Counted from the first letter of the stretch, positions 1-8,795 are shown. The stretch is DNA of 48,711 nucleotides from CAZUNB01 sp044227985 (GCA_044227985.1 JBGAVT010000007.1:1-48711), one strand, 5' to 3'. The notes: generated by a model not told the origin, from the sequence alone. Program-made: numbers and translations.

Positions 1-642
1 GGTTTCCACGTCATGACAACCACAACCCATAAATCACTTCGCGGTCCACGAGGAGCAATGATTATGAGTAATGGAACAGTTGGAAATCCTCTCAAAAAAC
101 CAGAATACAAAATCGAGAATTTACCTACGTTGATTGATCGAGCAGTATTCCCTGGCTTCCAAGGTGGGCCACATATGCATCAGGTTTTGGCTATTGCAGT
201 TGCGCTCGGCGAAGCGCAGAAACCTGAATTCAAAACCTATGCTCAGCAGGTTGTTGACAATGCAAAAACTCTAGCTCAGTCAATGATGGACAATGGCTTT
301 AAACTTGTGACAAATGGCACCGACAATCATCTGATTTTGGCTGACGTTTTCACTAGCTTTGGAATTGGCGGCAAAGAAGCCGAACAGACACTTGATAAAG
401 TCGGCTTGACTCTAAATAAGAACTCAATTGCCAATGACACCCGCAAGCCATTTGACCCAAGTGGTATTCGCCTTGGAACTCCGGCCATGACCACGCGTGG
501 TTTTAAAGAACATGACATGGAACAGATTGCGCTCTGGATGAAGTCAGCGCTTGATAATCGTAAAGACGAAGCCAAGCTTAAATCACTTGAATCTGAAGTC
601 CGAGAGTACTGCCTGAAGTATCCGCTGCCGAGCGATATCTAG
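1..642 (+). CDS. glyA: Serine hydroxymethyltransferase, C-terminal part
   Basis: PLP enzyme that interconverts serine and glycine and loads one-carbon units onto tetrahydrofolate. The reading frame is open from base 1, so the gene starts upstream of the window; 213 residues are visible. The hallmark TTTTHKSLRGPRG segment is present near the start, and its lysine is the PLP Schiff-base residue of the family. The C-terminal part, with a GIRLGTPAMTTRG segment that binds the PLP-substrate pocket, is also intact. The gene converges on murB with only 5 nt between the stops. FolD, also in this window (17.3 kb), uses the methylene-THF made here. Confidence 0.95.
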   Translation, partial: GFHVMTTTTHKSLRGPRGAMIMSNGTVGNPLKKPEYKIENLPTLIDRAVFPGFQGGPHMHQVLAIAVALGEAQKPEFKTYAQQVVDNAKTLAQSMMDNGFKLVTNGTDNHLILADVFTSFGIGGKEAEQTLDKVGLTLNKNSIANDTRKPFDPSGIRLGTPAMTTRGFKEHDMEQIALWMKSALDNRKDEAKLKSLESEVREYCLKYPLPSDI

Positions 643-647
643 AAAGT

Positions 648-1670
648 TTAAGTTAACTCGATTGGCTCTTGTTCCAGTTCGATATTAAATTTTTGTTTAA
701 TATTCTGATTGAGTTGATCTCGGAATTGCTTCAGTTCAGTATAGTTCCCGTTGTTATGATTGATGATAACCAATGCATTGTTTTCGTAGGTTCCAAAAAA
801 ATCATTTTTTAGACCCTTTAGTCCAGCTTGCTCAAGCAACCAGCCGGCAGAAATCTTCACGGTGTCATTCGGCATCGACCAGCTTGGTACATCTGGAAAG
901 TCTGCTTGGAGATGAGCGAAATTTTGCTCATCTATAATCGGATTTTTGAAAAAGCTGCCAGAATTGGCAACTACTTTCGGGTCAGGTAAGCGAGTCTTTC
1001 GGACTTTAGTGACGGCACTAGTAATACTTTTGGGTGAGAAGTCGGTAATATTATTTTTATTAAAGTGTGCCTGCAGGGATTTATAAAAAGGTGGTTGTAA
1101 ATAATTTGCGGCTTCATTATTGGTTGGTTTTAACTGCATAGTGATTTTTGTAATCACATATCTGCCAGGGTTCTTTTTGAACATGCTGTTGCGGTAAGAG
1201 AAATCGCAATCATTTTTGTCTAACTCATATTCGCCTCGCTCAATATCATTTGTGTCGATAACTGTTACCGAGCTAATCACGTCAGCCAGTTCTTGGCCGT
1301 AAGCTCCAATATTTTGCACCGGAGCCGCACCAGCGGTTCCGGGGATGCTCGCTAATGCTTCGATTCCACTTAAACCAAAATCGCTGGTTGCACGCACGAT
1401 GCTATCCCAATTTTCATTTGCGCCAGCTTCAACTCGACCGTCTTCGGAAACTTTCAGTAGCGTGAGTCTAGGTTTTACGATAACGCCTTTGTAGTCGTTA
1501 GATGCAATTGTGTTACTACCACTACCGAGAATATAAAAAGGAGTCGAAGCGGTTTTTAATTCGGTTAATGTTTCTTTAAGTTCGATGATAGTTTTTGGCT
1601 CGATTAGCTGAGCTGAGCCGCCAACTCGCATGGTGGTGTAGTCTTTTAGCCGGATTTTTTTAGCTTGCAT
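648..1670 (-). CDS. murB: UDP-N-acetylenolpyruvoylglucosamine reductase (type I-like MurB)
   Basis: Cytosolic flavoenzyme that reduces UDP-GlcNAc-enolpyruvate to UDP-MurNAc in peptidoglycan precursor synthesis. It is 340 aa. FAD-domain motifs are visible in order: TTMRVGGSA near the N terminus, ILGSGSN, then GIEALASIPGTAGAAPVQN. The C-terminal substrate domain has GSFFKNP, whose serine is the proton donor in the family, and a glutamate in LLEQAGLKG. I chose the ATG at 1670 rather than an upstream GTG at 1700, because TACTAT sits exactly 6 nt before this ATG and lies inside the longer frame. That arrangement predicts a leaderless transcript. Confidence 0.93.
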   Translation of the reverse strand: MQAKKIRLKDYTTMRVGGSAQLIEPKTIIELKETLTELKTASTPFYILGSGSNTIASNDYKGVIVKPRLTLLKVSEDGRVEAGANENWDSIVRATSDFGLSGIEALASIPGTAGAAPVQNIGAYGQELADVISSVTVIDTNDIERGEYELDKNDCDFSYRNSMFKKNPGRYVITKITMQLKPTNNEAANYLQPPFYKSLQAHFNKNNITDFSPKSITSAVTKVRKTRLPDPKVVANSGSFFKNPIIDEQNFAHLQADFPDVPSWSMPNDTVKISAGWLLEQAGLKGLKNDFFGTYENNALVIINHNNGNYTELKQFRDQLNQNIKQKFNIELEQEPIELT

Positions 1671-1712
1671 GTGTCTATAGTAGCGCAACAACCTATACAC
1701 TTCACGTTATTA

Positions 1713-2522
1713 TTAAGCATTGCTTATTCTAGATAACCAATTCGAAATTAATTTATTAAATAAATTTGGCTGTTCAATTTTTAAGTTATGACCAGCACTG
1801 TCTAAGATTGCTGTTGTTGTCCTTGTGTAGGTATCTAGCAGTGTCAATGCGTCATTGTAGCCCACTACAGAATCCTGTTTTCCAGTTATAATAAGCGAAG
1901 GTTTGTCGAATGGTTGCTTGAGATTATCTACGTCAAATGAAAAAGCATAATTTTTACGGATTTTTTCAAGAAATTCACTATCCGCAATTCTCATTCCTGG
2001 AATTATTTCGTTCTGAAATCGTTCGTACGTGTACTTGTCCTGAATAACTGCTGTTGATTTGAAAATCTCATTATTTTTGCTTGACAGACTGTTCATATAG
2101 TTAGTGTCTTCAGATAATATTTGGTGCTTCGGAGTGTTGATTTGGGTTGGGTTGGCTGTTATTACTGGGCATATTAATGCAACCCCATCAATTTTCTCTT
2201 GCATTTTTTTTACTAGGCCTCGAGCCAAGTATCCACCATACGATTCACCTATTACTAAAAAGTTTTCATGAGGAATTGTATTGTTGACAAATTCAGTAAT
2301 TGTGTTTAAGATATCGTCAGAATTCGTTAAATCTTTAGATGACTTAGTTCCACCCGTTCCTGGGTGATCAACATAAATTCTTTTGAAACCATTAATTTCT
2401 TCAAATATTGGTTCAAGAGAAGAGGTCATTGAATGAATATCTGGATAGAAACCATGAAGAATGATAATCGGCTTACCTTCGCCTATAATTTTATGGTTCA
2501 ATTCGAAGTAATCTGTATTCAT
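1713..2522 (-). CDS. Alpha/beta-hydrolase
   Basis: A 269-aa serine hydrolase fold protein. An oxyanion-type HGFYPD segment lies near the N terminus, the nucleophile elbow is GESYGG, a likely acid aspartate is in TGKQDS, and the catalytic histidine is in AGHNL near the C terminus. The substrate cannot be told; prolyl iminopeptidase-like and esterase members share this layout. The start is the ATG at 2522, since TACAAT lies 6 nt before it (leaderless pattern); an upstream in-frame TTG would include the promoter. It follows murB's promoter region on the same strand but appears to be transcribed separately. Confidence 0.8.
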   Translation of the reverse strand: MNTDYFELNHKIIGEGKPIIILHGFYPDIHSMTSSLEPIFEEINGFKRIYVDHPGTGGTKSSKDLTNSDDILNTITEFVNNTIPHENFLVIGESYGGYLARGLVKKMQEKIDGVALICPVITANPTQINTPKHQILSEDTNYMNSLSSKNNEIFKSTAVIQDKYTYERFQNEIIPGMRIADSEFLEKIRKNYAFSFDVDNLKQPFDKPSLIITGKQDSVVGYNDALTLLDTYTRTTTAILDSAGHNLKIEQPNLFNKLISNWLSRISNA

Positions 2523-2574
2523 AGGCTTATTGTAGCGCAAAATGGATAATTCATGGTAGGTAGGTAGGTATGAG

Positions 2575-2765
2575 AGCTACGGAGTTCTCCATTGATATCC
2601 CATATAGCTAGATCTTGCTACTCTTTCTGGCAAGAAAGGGATGGTTCTCCGGCTCACACCTGAGAACTTCCATTCAATCGTCTCGGAAAAGAAAGTAAAC
2701 TTTCTTTGTCTCTCGTCTCAATCACTGCACCGAACCCATTTTTGCTGTCGCAAAAATACGGGTTC
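2575..2765. other. Hairpin-rich non-coding stretch
   Basis: This gene-free stretch, between the hydrolase promoter and the tRNA-Ser terminator, holds four inverted repeats in a row: CTTTCT/AGAAAG (2623-2638), GTTCTC/GAGAAC (2644-2667), a perfect 9-bp pair AAAGAAAGT/ACTTTCTTT (2688-2707), and a 13-bp two-part stem GAACCC+TTTTTGC / GCAAAAA+GGGTTC (2732-2765). A GGTA microsatellite (about 2556-2570) precedes it. Such density fits a structured RNA or a repeat array. I do not recognise a known RNA family in it. Confidence 0.4.
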
Positions 2766-2787
2766 TCAAACCGTCAGCGCCAAATAG

Positions 2788-2806
2788 AAAAACCGCCATT
2801 GGGCGG
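2788..2806 (-). terminator. Rho-independent terminator of tRNA-Ser
   Basis: On the minus strand a CCGCCC-AAT-GGCGG hairpin is followed by five T, starting 10 nt past the tRNA 3' end. A wider repeat GCCAAATAGA/TCTATTTGGC surrounds it and includes the tRNA's CCA region. Confidence 0.8.
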
Positions 2807-2816
2807 GCTATCTATT

Positions 2817-2906
2817 TGGCGGAGAGAGAGGGATTCGAACCCTCGAGACGGTTGCCCGTCTACACACTTTCCAGGCGTGCCAGTTCAACCACTCCTGCAC
2901 CTCTCC
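2817..2906 (-). tRNA. tRNA-Ser (anticodon GGA), CCA encoded
   Basis: A long-variable-arm tRNA. The acceptor GGAGAGG pairs with TCTCTCC, the anticodon loop is CTGGAAA with anticodon GGA, the variable arm is a GACGG/CCGTC-type stem, and the T loop TTCGAAT is standard. The 3' CCA is in the DNA (2817-2819). Confidence 0.95.
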
Positions 2907-2958
2907 ATGTAATATATTAAGTATATCGTATTTACCAAATTGATAATTGTGAAAATTC

Positions 2959-4605
2959 TTACTTCTTTTTCTTAGTGATAGTAGCAGACTGAGAAGTTTC
3001 AAGGTCTTTAATGTTCGGTAGCACACTGCTAAAACCTAGCGCTATCAACGAGAATCCTCCCGTAAAGGCAATACTGACCTTATTGCCATCAACTGTTGCC
3101 TGATGTATTGAGGAGGTTATTTCCTTCTTTATAGCTGGTGGTACGCTGGTTTCACTACCTGGTTTTTGGAATTCAATATTTGATCCAGTCTCTTTTACCT
3201 GCTCGATGATGGCCGACTTTGCCTGCACTGGTATGACAGTGCTGTCTTGGAGTCTGGTTACAACACTACTGGTGAGTGTACTGATTAAAGCTGCGCCGAT
3301 GATAGCCGAGCCGAAGCTTGAGCCAATCTGTCGGATTGTGCTGTTCACGCCAGAAGCTTCACCGGATTGCTCGACGGATACTGCTGAAAGTGTCAAGTTA
3401 CCGAGCTGGCTAAACCCGAAACCCATACCTAGACCAAAAACAAATAATCCGGGCGCTAAGATGAGCGGAGTGCTGTCGACGCTCAAGCTAGCATATAAAA
3501 TGCCAGCTCCTATTATCGAAATCACAAAACCGAGTTGAATGACTCGTTTAGGCGTCATTGTCTTGATTAGTTTTAGCGCCGATGGAGCACCTATCATAAT
3601 CGCGATAGACATCGGTAGAAGTCCAATTCCTGTGTGGTACGCGTCGAGCCCAAGCACGCTTTGGTAGAAAATAGGAATGGCAAAAATCAAACCTGTTTGC
3701 CCAATTGCCATCAATGCTGTTGTGACCGCCCCAGCAGTAAATTGAGTATTCTTAAATAGCCCCAATGATACGAGGGGTATCTTGCCAGTTAATTCGCGCT
3801 TTTGTTCATACCATGCAAATATGGCTAGAATTGCTAAACCAAAAGCAATAGCGAATGGAGTTACTGAATGATTGAACGTTGTGATGGTTGTACCGAGGAT
3901 CACCAATGGCCGTTTAATATTCCACCACCCGTACTCACTAGATTCGATTAAACCGTAGACAATACTGATCAATCCCAATGAGCTGAGTCCAATACCCAGA
4001 AGATCAAGCCCTTTTTTTGACAAAGTTTTTGCCTCTTTGATAAAACGACTTCCAATTAATAGAAAAATAACCACGATGATGTTGATACGAAAAGCATAGC
4101 GCCAAGAATAGTTGGTAGTTAGCCAGCCGCCAAGAATTGGGCCAACAGCTGCGGCGATTGAAGCAACACTACCCCAAATCGCGAAAGCAATCGCTCTGTC
4201 TTTGCCTTTATAAGTAGTTATCAATAGAGAGGAAGTAGCAGGCATCATCAGCGCTGCACCGATGCCTTCGACGATAGCATTACCAAAAATAACCCATCCA
4301 ATTGTAGGTGCAACTGAAGTGATGATAGAACCAGTCGCGAATAGTATTGCACCTATCTTGAACATTAGTTTTCGCCCGAATAAGTCGCCTAATCTTCCTC
4401 CTGTTATCGTTAAGGCTGCAAGAGTCAGTGAATAAGCAGAAATTACCCATTGGATTGCGCGAACATTTGTATTCAGGTCATCCAATATATTTCGAATAGA
4501 AACGTTCAAAACCGTCGTATCGATGATAATTATCATCAGTGCGCCACTAAGTACAATTAACGGAACCCATTTATTAACTGCTAGTTTATTATAGATTTTT
4601 TTCAT
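2959..4605 (-). CDS. MFS drug efflux transporter, DHA2 (EmrB/QacA) type
   Basis: Integral membrane proton-coupled exporter of 548 aa, the size of 14-helix DHA2 members. The motif A region reads GGRLGDLFGRK after the second helix, and a PILGGWL motif C-like segment follows in helix 5. The C-terminal half has the long extracytoplasmic loop before the last helix that is common in this group. The ATG shares one base with the stop of the upstream MarR gene, and a GAGGAG ribosome site lies inside the end of that gene, so the two are translationally coupled. The substrate is unknown; the linked MarR regulator suggests a toxic compound. Confidence 0.9.
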   Translation of the reverse strand: MKKIYNKLAVNKWVPLIVLSGALMIIIIDTTVLNVSIRNILDDLNTNVRAIQWVISAYSLTLAALTITGGRLGDLFGRKLMFKIGAILFATGSIITSVAPTIGWVIFGNAIVEGIGAALMMPATSSLLITTYKGKDRAIAFAIWGSVASIAAAVGPILGGWLTTNYSWRYAFRINIIVVIFLLIGSRFIKEAKTLSKKGLDLLGIGLSSLGLISIVYGLIESSEYGWWNIKRPLVILGTTITTFNHSVTPFAIAFGLAILAIFAWYEQKRELTGKIPLVSLGLFKNTQFTAGAVTTALMAIGQTGLIFAIPIFYQSVLGLDAYHTGIGLLPMSIAIMIGAPSALKLIKTMTPKRVIQLGFVISIIGAGILYASLSVDSTPLILAPGLFVFGLGMGFGFSQLGNLTLSAVSVEQSGEASGVNSTIRQIGSSFGSAIIGAALISTLTSSVVTRLQDSTVIPVQAKSAIIEQVKETGSNIEFQKPGSETSVPPAIKKEITSSIHQATVDGNKVSIAFTGGFSLIALGFSSVLPNIKDLETSQSATITKKKK

Positions 4606-5045
4606 TATTCACTCCTCATTTTATCTAGTTCTTCACAAATCTTATTTGTAGTGTTCTTGTAATCCGTTAATTCATCTATAGATATTCTACTGAATATATT
4701 AGCCACATAGGTTCGTCGTTTCTTCACTGTTTGGTCGTAATATTTGAGGCCGTTGGGGGTTAATGATAATAATGACACACGACGATCATTCGGACTGGGT
4801 GAACGTACGACTAACTTGCGCTGCACTAACGCTTCAACCTGTTGCGTGGCAGCGCCTGGAGTAATTTTTAGAATAGATGAAAGTACCTTAACGTTAACTG
4901 ATTTTTTGGCGGCAATAATATGTAGTGTCATTCTCTGTCCTATCGGCAGTGAATCTGTCCCACTATTACTATGCCTCAGAATACTCCGATGCATCATTTC
5001 AAAATCTTCAATAATTTCTGATAAGATTTGTTCACGATCATTCAT
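4605..5045 (-). CDS. MarR-family transcriptional regulator
   Basis: A 146-aa winged-helix repressor. The centre has the family layout: a helix-turn-helix around VKVLSSILKITPGAATQQVEALVQRK, then the wing with the conserved DRR (SPNDRRVSLLSLTPNG). N- and C-terminal helices form the usual dimer interface. It is the first gene of a two-gene operon with the MFS exporter, the classic arrangement for ligand-relieved repression of efflux. A palindrome just upstream (5046-5068) overlaps the likely -10 and is the probable operator. Confidence 0.92.
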   Translation of the reverse strand: MNDREQILSEIIEDFEMMHRSILRHSNSGTDSLPIGQRMTLHIIAAKKSVNVKVLSSILKITPGAATQQVEALVQRKLVVRSPSPNDRRVSLLSLTPNGLKYYDQTVKKRRTYVANIFSRISIDELTDYKNTTNKICEELDKMRSE

Positions 5046-5068
5046 AGTAACTAAATATATTAGAAACT
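5046..5068 (-). promoter_or_regulatory. Probable MarR operator over the marR promoter
   Basis: An inverted repeat AGTNNCTAA-N5-TTAGNNACT ends one base before the marR ATG. It covers a TATATT that lies 8 nt from the ATG and would serve as the -10 box. Position and symmetry fit autorepression by a dimeric MarR protein; binding is inferred. Confidence 0.6.
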
Positions 5069-5091
5069 AAACTACATTGCAATAGTTTTTT

Positions 5092-5381
5092 TTAGAAATC
5101 ATAACTACAGATTATTTTATATTCGAAGAGTTCATTATTTTTGTATGAATTTGGATCATGTTTGTGTATTCCTAAATCTTCAGCAGAAAAGACCTCGTCA
5201 AACACTCCACGTAAATCATTCTGGATAGCAGGAGCTTGTTGAATTTGGCCAGAAGTGAAAATAAAGCTCTTTTTCTGCTTGTTTTTAGAAAATCAAGTAG
5301 CTCATGATTAAGATAATAATATTTCAGAAAATCATAATCGAAATTTTCAGCTCGCAGCTTACATGAAATGGGTTCAATCAC
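5092..5381 (-). pseudogene. Unknown small gene split by a one-base frameshift
   Basis: Two overlapping frames join into one plausible 96-residue protein. The first part begins at a GTG (5381) preceded by a stop and runs to about residue 34 (HELLDFLK). The frame then shifts at a run of five A after TTTCT. Adding one A gives a continuous reading through KNKQKKSFIFTSGQ and GVFDEVFSAEDLG to a TAA at 5092. No known domain was recognised. Either the gene is decayed, the run is miscounted in the assembly, or ribosomes slip there. The start is weakly supported (no clear ribosome site), so the N terminus may also be lost. Confidence 0.45.
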
Positions 5382-5484
5382 CTAAATAGCTACTGTCTTT
5401 AGAGAATAAAATAACTTGTGAAAAATCAAACAGTAGGGTTGTTATTTGATTGCAATTGGCATTTTCTTAGACATTATTAAAGGA

Positions 5485-5925
5485 TTATTTCTTCTTCTTT
5501 TGCTCCTCTAATTTGTCAAAAAATTCGCTGAGGGTTGGTCGATCATGATCTTTCAAGTATTGATTTTCAACTGAGCTGGTGTAATTACTGATAGCAGCAA
5601 TCGCGACAACGCAAGCTCCGACAAAAACTAGCAACAACATAGGTAATTTAGCTTCACTAAAATTCTTATCGCGACGATAAATTCTGATTATCAACCAAAC
5701 GATTATTAAAGCGATAACAATCCCAACACCAATACCAGCAATCAATGTTTGTTGTATATATGCGAGTCCATTAGTTATATCGACATTGTCAGGATTATTT
5801 GTCTTATAAATTGCTCCAACAGTTTGTGATACCAGGATAATAATTGGTATCAGAGCAGCAGTTAATAAGGTTGCTACGTTCTTAAGGCTTTTGCCCCGAG
5901 ATGTTTCTTCAAATTCTTGTTTCAT
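5485..5925 (-). CDS. Small membrane protein of unknown function
   Basis: A 146-aa protein with three predicted membrane segments (about residues 19-39, 62-83 and 95-113) and a charged C-terminal tail ending in EEQKKKK. No catalytic motif is visible. It has a GGAG ribosome site 5 nt before the ATG and a TATACT box about 27 nt upstream, so unlike many neighbours it has a normal leader. It is divergent from the gene at 6003 with a 77-nt shared promoter region. Confidence 0.6.
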   Translation of the reverse strand: MKQEFEETSRGKSLKNVATLLTAALIPIIILVSQTVGAIYKTNNPDNVDITNGLAYIQQTLIAGIGVGIVIALIIVWLIIRIYRRDKNFSEAKLPMLLLVFVGACVVAIAAISNYTSSVENQYLKDHDRPTLSEFFDKLEEQKKKK

Positions 5926-6002
5926 GTTTTCTCCATTGTTAGTTCTGTTTTTAGTATAGCAAAAGATATTACGAAACTATCAGGCTATGCTAGAGTATTT
6001 TT

Positions 6003-6527
6003 ATGCACTATATCTACCATGCAGTCCCAGAAAAAATGATTGGTAATAATCTGATTCCATTAAATAGTATGCAAGATATCGATGATTCACTTAGAAATTC
6101 CTATATGAGTAAGTATAGGGGTAGAGAAGATATTTTGGAACGTAAAATCCCTATTCTGGATTGTCTCTGGAACGATGTCGTACAGTTACTACCAATTCAC
6201 CCACAGAAGATTTTTGAGCTCCAAAAAAGATTAGGTTTTCTTCAAGTAGTTCCTAACTATAGATTTTACAAAATTAATCTTAGTCTCTTAGACCGTAAAC
6301 ATGCTGTTGTTTTTTTCAAAAGCTCACCTGGAGAGGACAACATAGTAGTAAAGTTGCTAGGTGATGTAGACTTTGATGCAATTCAGCAAATCCCAAGGGC
6401 TACAGTTGACTACTATAAATCAGTTCGCAAAACAAATGAGTTGCCGTTTAACTATCAATTCGTGCCGCATATTCTCTATAAAGGCGAAGTGAATATTTCT
6501 AGTGCAGAAATAATTACGCTATCTTAG
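6003..6527 (+). CDS. Conserved-looking protein of unknown function (174 aa)
   Basis: Soluble, no signal peptide or membrane segment. It opens with HYIYHAVPEKMIGNNLIPLN and has a strongly patterned middle (IPILDCLWNDVVQLLPIHP) that looks like a defined enzyme or binding fold, but I cannot assign a family. TAGAGT lies 6 nt before the ATG, a weak version of the leaderless pattern seen elsewhere. A bidirectional terminator follows (6543-6583). Confidence 0.6.
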   Translation: MHYIYHAVPEKMIGNNLIPLNSMQDIDDSLRNSYMSKYRGREDILERKIPILDCLWNDVVQLLPIHPQKIFELQKRLGFLQVVPNYRFYKINLSLLDRKHAVVFFKSSPGEDNIVVKLLGDVDFDAIQQIPRATVDYYKSVRKTNELPFNYQFVPHILYKGEVNISSAEIITLS

Positions 6528-6542
6528 ATAATATCTAGAAAA

Positions 6543-6583
6543 TAAAAAAACGCCGACCGGTAGCGAAAAAAAGTCGACGTTTT
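6543..6583. terminator. Bidirectional terminator between the 174-aa gene and tRNA-Lys
   Basis: Arms ACGCCGAC (6550-6557) and GTCGACGT (6573-6580) pair with one mismatch. A-rich sequence on the left gives the minus-strand tRNA a T7 tail; TTTT on the right serves the plus-strand gene. Confidence 0.7.
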
Positions 6584-6587
6584 ATCT

Positions 6588-6664
6588 TGGAGGGCCAGGA
6601 GGGACTTGAACCCTCGACACCCTGCTTAAGAGGCAGGTGCTCTAACCAGCTGAGCTACTGGCCC
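6588..6664 (-). tRNA. tRNA-Lys (anticodon CTT), CCA encoded
   Basis: The acceptor GGGCCAG pairs with CTGGCCC, the D arm is AGCTCAGCTGGTTAGAGC, the anticodon loop is CTCTTAA between CCTGC and GCAGG, and the T loop is TTCAAGT. The CCA is in the DNA. Confidence 0.96.
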
Positions 6665-6736
6665 ATATGAACAGAATAAATTGTACCATAATTTGCTAAA
6701 CTAGAGTCAGAATAACCAGATAAGGATATACATATA

Positions 6737-7636
6737 GTGAGCGTAATTCCACTTAAGCTAGACACTTTGACGAAATCATATGGGAAGTTCCGAGGTGTTG
6801 AGGATATAAGCTTAGAGCTGATGACGGGAGAGGTCTTTGGTTTTTTAGGACCAAACGGTGCTGGTAAAAGTACAGCCATACGAACGGTATTAAATTTCAT
6901 AAAACCTTCGTCTGGATCAATAACAATATTCGGCAAAGATAGCGTAGTTGACAGTGTAGAAATCAAAAAGAACATTGGCTACTTAGCTGGTGACATAGCT
7001 CTTTACAAAAATATGAAAGGCTATGATATTCTAAAATTTCTAACAAACCTTGGCAAAGATACTGACTGGAATTATGTCGATGAAATAGCAAAGAAATTAC
7101 ATGCACCGCTTGATCGTCCGGTACATACTTTATCTAAAGGTAATGCTCAGAAGATAGGTTTAATCCAAGCCTTCATGCATAAGCCTGACTTGCTAGTGCT
7201 TGATGAGCCAACTAGCGGGCTTGATCCATTAATGAAACAGGTCTTTTACGATATGGTGTCAGACATGAAACAGCACGGCAAGACAATCTTTGTATCATCA
7301 CATGACCTGACAGAAGTTCAGAAGATTTGTGATCGAGCCGCCTTCATACGTGAAGGCAAATTAATCGGTATTGAAGATATCAAGAATGACAGATCGCTAA
7401 ACTTACGTCGCTATCGTGCAATCTTTGAGTCAAAACCTGACAAGTCTGCTTTCCAGACCCTGAAAGATGTCACCGAAGTTGAAGTTAGTGGTAATGAATT
7501 AACTGTAACAATAAAAGGCAGTGTTACGGATTTTATTCGTGAACTTGCAAAACATAATCCGATAGATTTGGATGAACAGGAAACTGATCTTGAAGATTTG
7601 TTTATGCACTACTATAGGGGGCAAAAAGATGCGTAA
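6737..7636 (+). CDS. ABC transporter ATP-binding protein
   Basis: A 299-aa ATPase subunit of an ABC-2 type exporter. Walker A is GPNGAGKST near residue 39, the signature is a degenerate LSKGNAQK, Walker B is LLVLDEPTSGLDP, and the H-loop histidine is in FVSSHDL. The C-terminal 80 residues form the extra domain seen in drug or bacteriocin-type exporters. It starts at a GTG (6737) and overlaps the permease gene by 8 nt, so the two form an operon. The substrate is unknown. Confidence 0.92.
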   Translation: MSVIPLKLDTLTKSYGKFRGVEDISLELMTGEVFGFLGPNGAGKSTAIRTVLNFIKPSSGSITIFGKDSVVDSVEIKKNIGYLAGDIALYKNMKGYDILKFLTNLGKDTDWNYVDEIAKKLHAPLDRPVHTLSKGNAQKIGLIQAFMHKPDLLVLDEPTSGLDPLMKQVFYDMVSDMKQHGKTIFVSSHDLTEVQKICDRAAFIREGKLIGIEDIKNDRSLNLRRYRAIFESKPDKSAFQTLKDVTEVEVSGNELTVTIKGSVTDFIRELAKHNPIDLDEQETDLEDLFMHYYRGQKDA

Positions 7637-8420
7637 CACTATATTTGGAATGGCTATTTGGGACCGTAAAGTAAGCATCATTATCACGTCTTCCGCCATG
7701 TTTTTATTTGCGCTTATGTACGCATCGATGCATCATGCGTTTGCGGGTGATATGGTTGCGTTGGCCGACTCGTTTCCACCAGAATTGACGGCTGTATTTG
7801 GCGATATTTTGGCTGCTTCAACTCCAGCTGGATTTTTGAACGTAGAGCTCTACTCTCTTTTCTTGCCGTTTACGGTCGCGATTACGGGGATCGCTTTTGC
7901 AAGTAAGGCGATTGGCGGAGAAGAAGATTCTGGCACACTGGAGCTGCTGCTTGCTAGCCCAATTAGCAGAAGCAAGATAATCATAGAAAAACTCGCTGCT
8001 ATTAAATTCACATTGTTGACTATCTCTTTTATGGCTTGGCTTGGAGTTGCAGTTGGCAAGACATTATTTATATTTGATGTCAATTTATTGCATGTCGCAC
8101 TAGCATCCTTGTCTGTATTCCTGCTGAGCATGCTCTATGCCGTGGTGGCACTTGCTGGGCAATCCGTCACGGGTAAACGGAGCGTTGGTGTAGGCGTCGG
8201 TACTGGACTTTTAATTCTTACTTACTTCATAGATATCATTTCAAAGTTAATCGATAATCTAGAAAATCTTAAATATTTTTCACCATTTTACTATATGGAT
8301 ATGCCAAGGGTTATAAATGGTAATGGTCAGCTCAAGAATTTCGCCATCCTACTAGCAGCATCTGTTGTTTTTTATATTGTTGCTCATGTAGCATTTATCA
8401 ACAGAGACACAGGTGTCTGA
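7629..8420 (+). CDS. ABC-2 type transporter permease
   Basis: A 263-aa membrane subunit with about six hydrophobic segments. The segment GGEEDSGTLELLLASPISR is the typical ABC-2 permease coupling loop after helix 2. The start is the ATG at 7629 inside the end of the ATPase gene, with an AGGGGG ribosome site; an upstream in-frame ATG would read through the ATPase C terminus. It pairs with the preceding ATPase to form an exporter of unknown substrate. Confidence 0.9.
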   Translation: MRNTIFGMAIWDRKVSIIITSSAMFLFALMYASMHHAFAGDMVALADSFPPELTAVFGDILAASTPAGFLNVELYSLFLPFTVAITGIAFASKAIGGEEDSGTLELLLASPISRSKIIIEKLAAIKFTLLTISFMAWLGVAVGKTLFIFDVNLLHVALASLSVFLLSMLYAVVALAGQSVTGKRSVGVGVGTGLLILTYFIDIISKLIDNLENLKYFSPFYYMDMPRVINGNGQLKNFAILLAASVVFYIVAHVAFINRDTGV

Positions 8421-8795
8421 AAATATTACCTGAATCGAATTTTGAATAAATCTTGATACAGAATAATTAACAAAAAAATTACTTTAATTTATCTTCAGGC
8501 TCCCAGCTGGACACAAGAAAACCGCTAGAAAAAGTATATTTTTCTTTGGTGGTTTTGTGAATTTCTGTTACGAGTGCCTGTGTGCATATTGCTTTTCTAG
8601 GGCTTTTTCAAAAATAAAAAATACCGTAGTATTTTTCTATTTTGGCGTATTTTGTAAATACCAGAAAAGAGGCATAAGCGTATAGGGAAATAGCACATTT
8701 AATGAAGATGCAAGTTAAATAATGTAATTAGAATTGTCCAAGTTTTACTATGGTCTAGAAAGATACTACAAACCAATAAGTTATAGAGATATTAA
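8421..8795 (+). other. AT-rich intergenic region with two stem-loops
   Basis: No convincing gene is visible. A long imperfect stem-loop AAAACC...AGAAAAA / TTTTTCT...GGTTTT (8518-8556) probably terminates the ABC operon. A perfect 8-bp hairpin AAAAATAC-CGTA-GTATTTTT (8617-8636) with A and T flanks looks like a bidirectional terminator. GTATTT-TGT-AAATAC follows closely. Beyond this lies the arsR promoter. Confidence 0.5.

Noticed and set aside
6655..6975. 106-codon minus-strand reading frame over tRNA-Lys and the start of the ABC ATPase gene
   Set aside because: It runs antisense to a well-supported ATPase gene and through a tRNA; its product has no coherent features.
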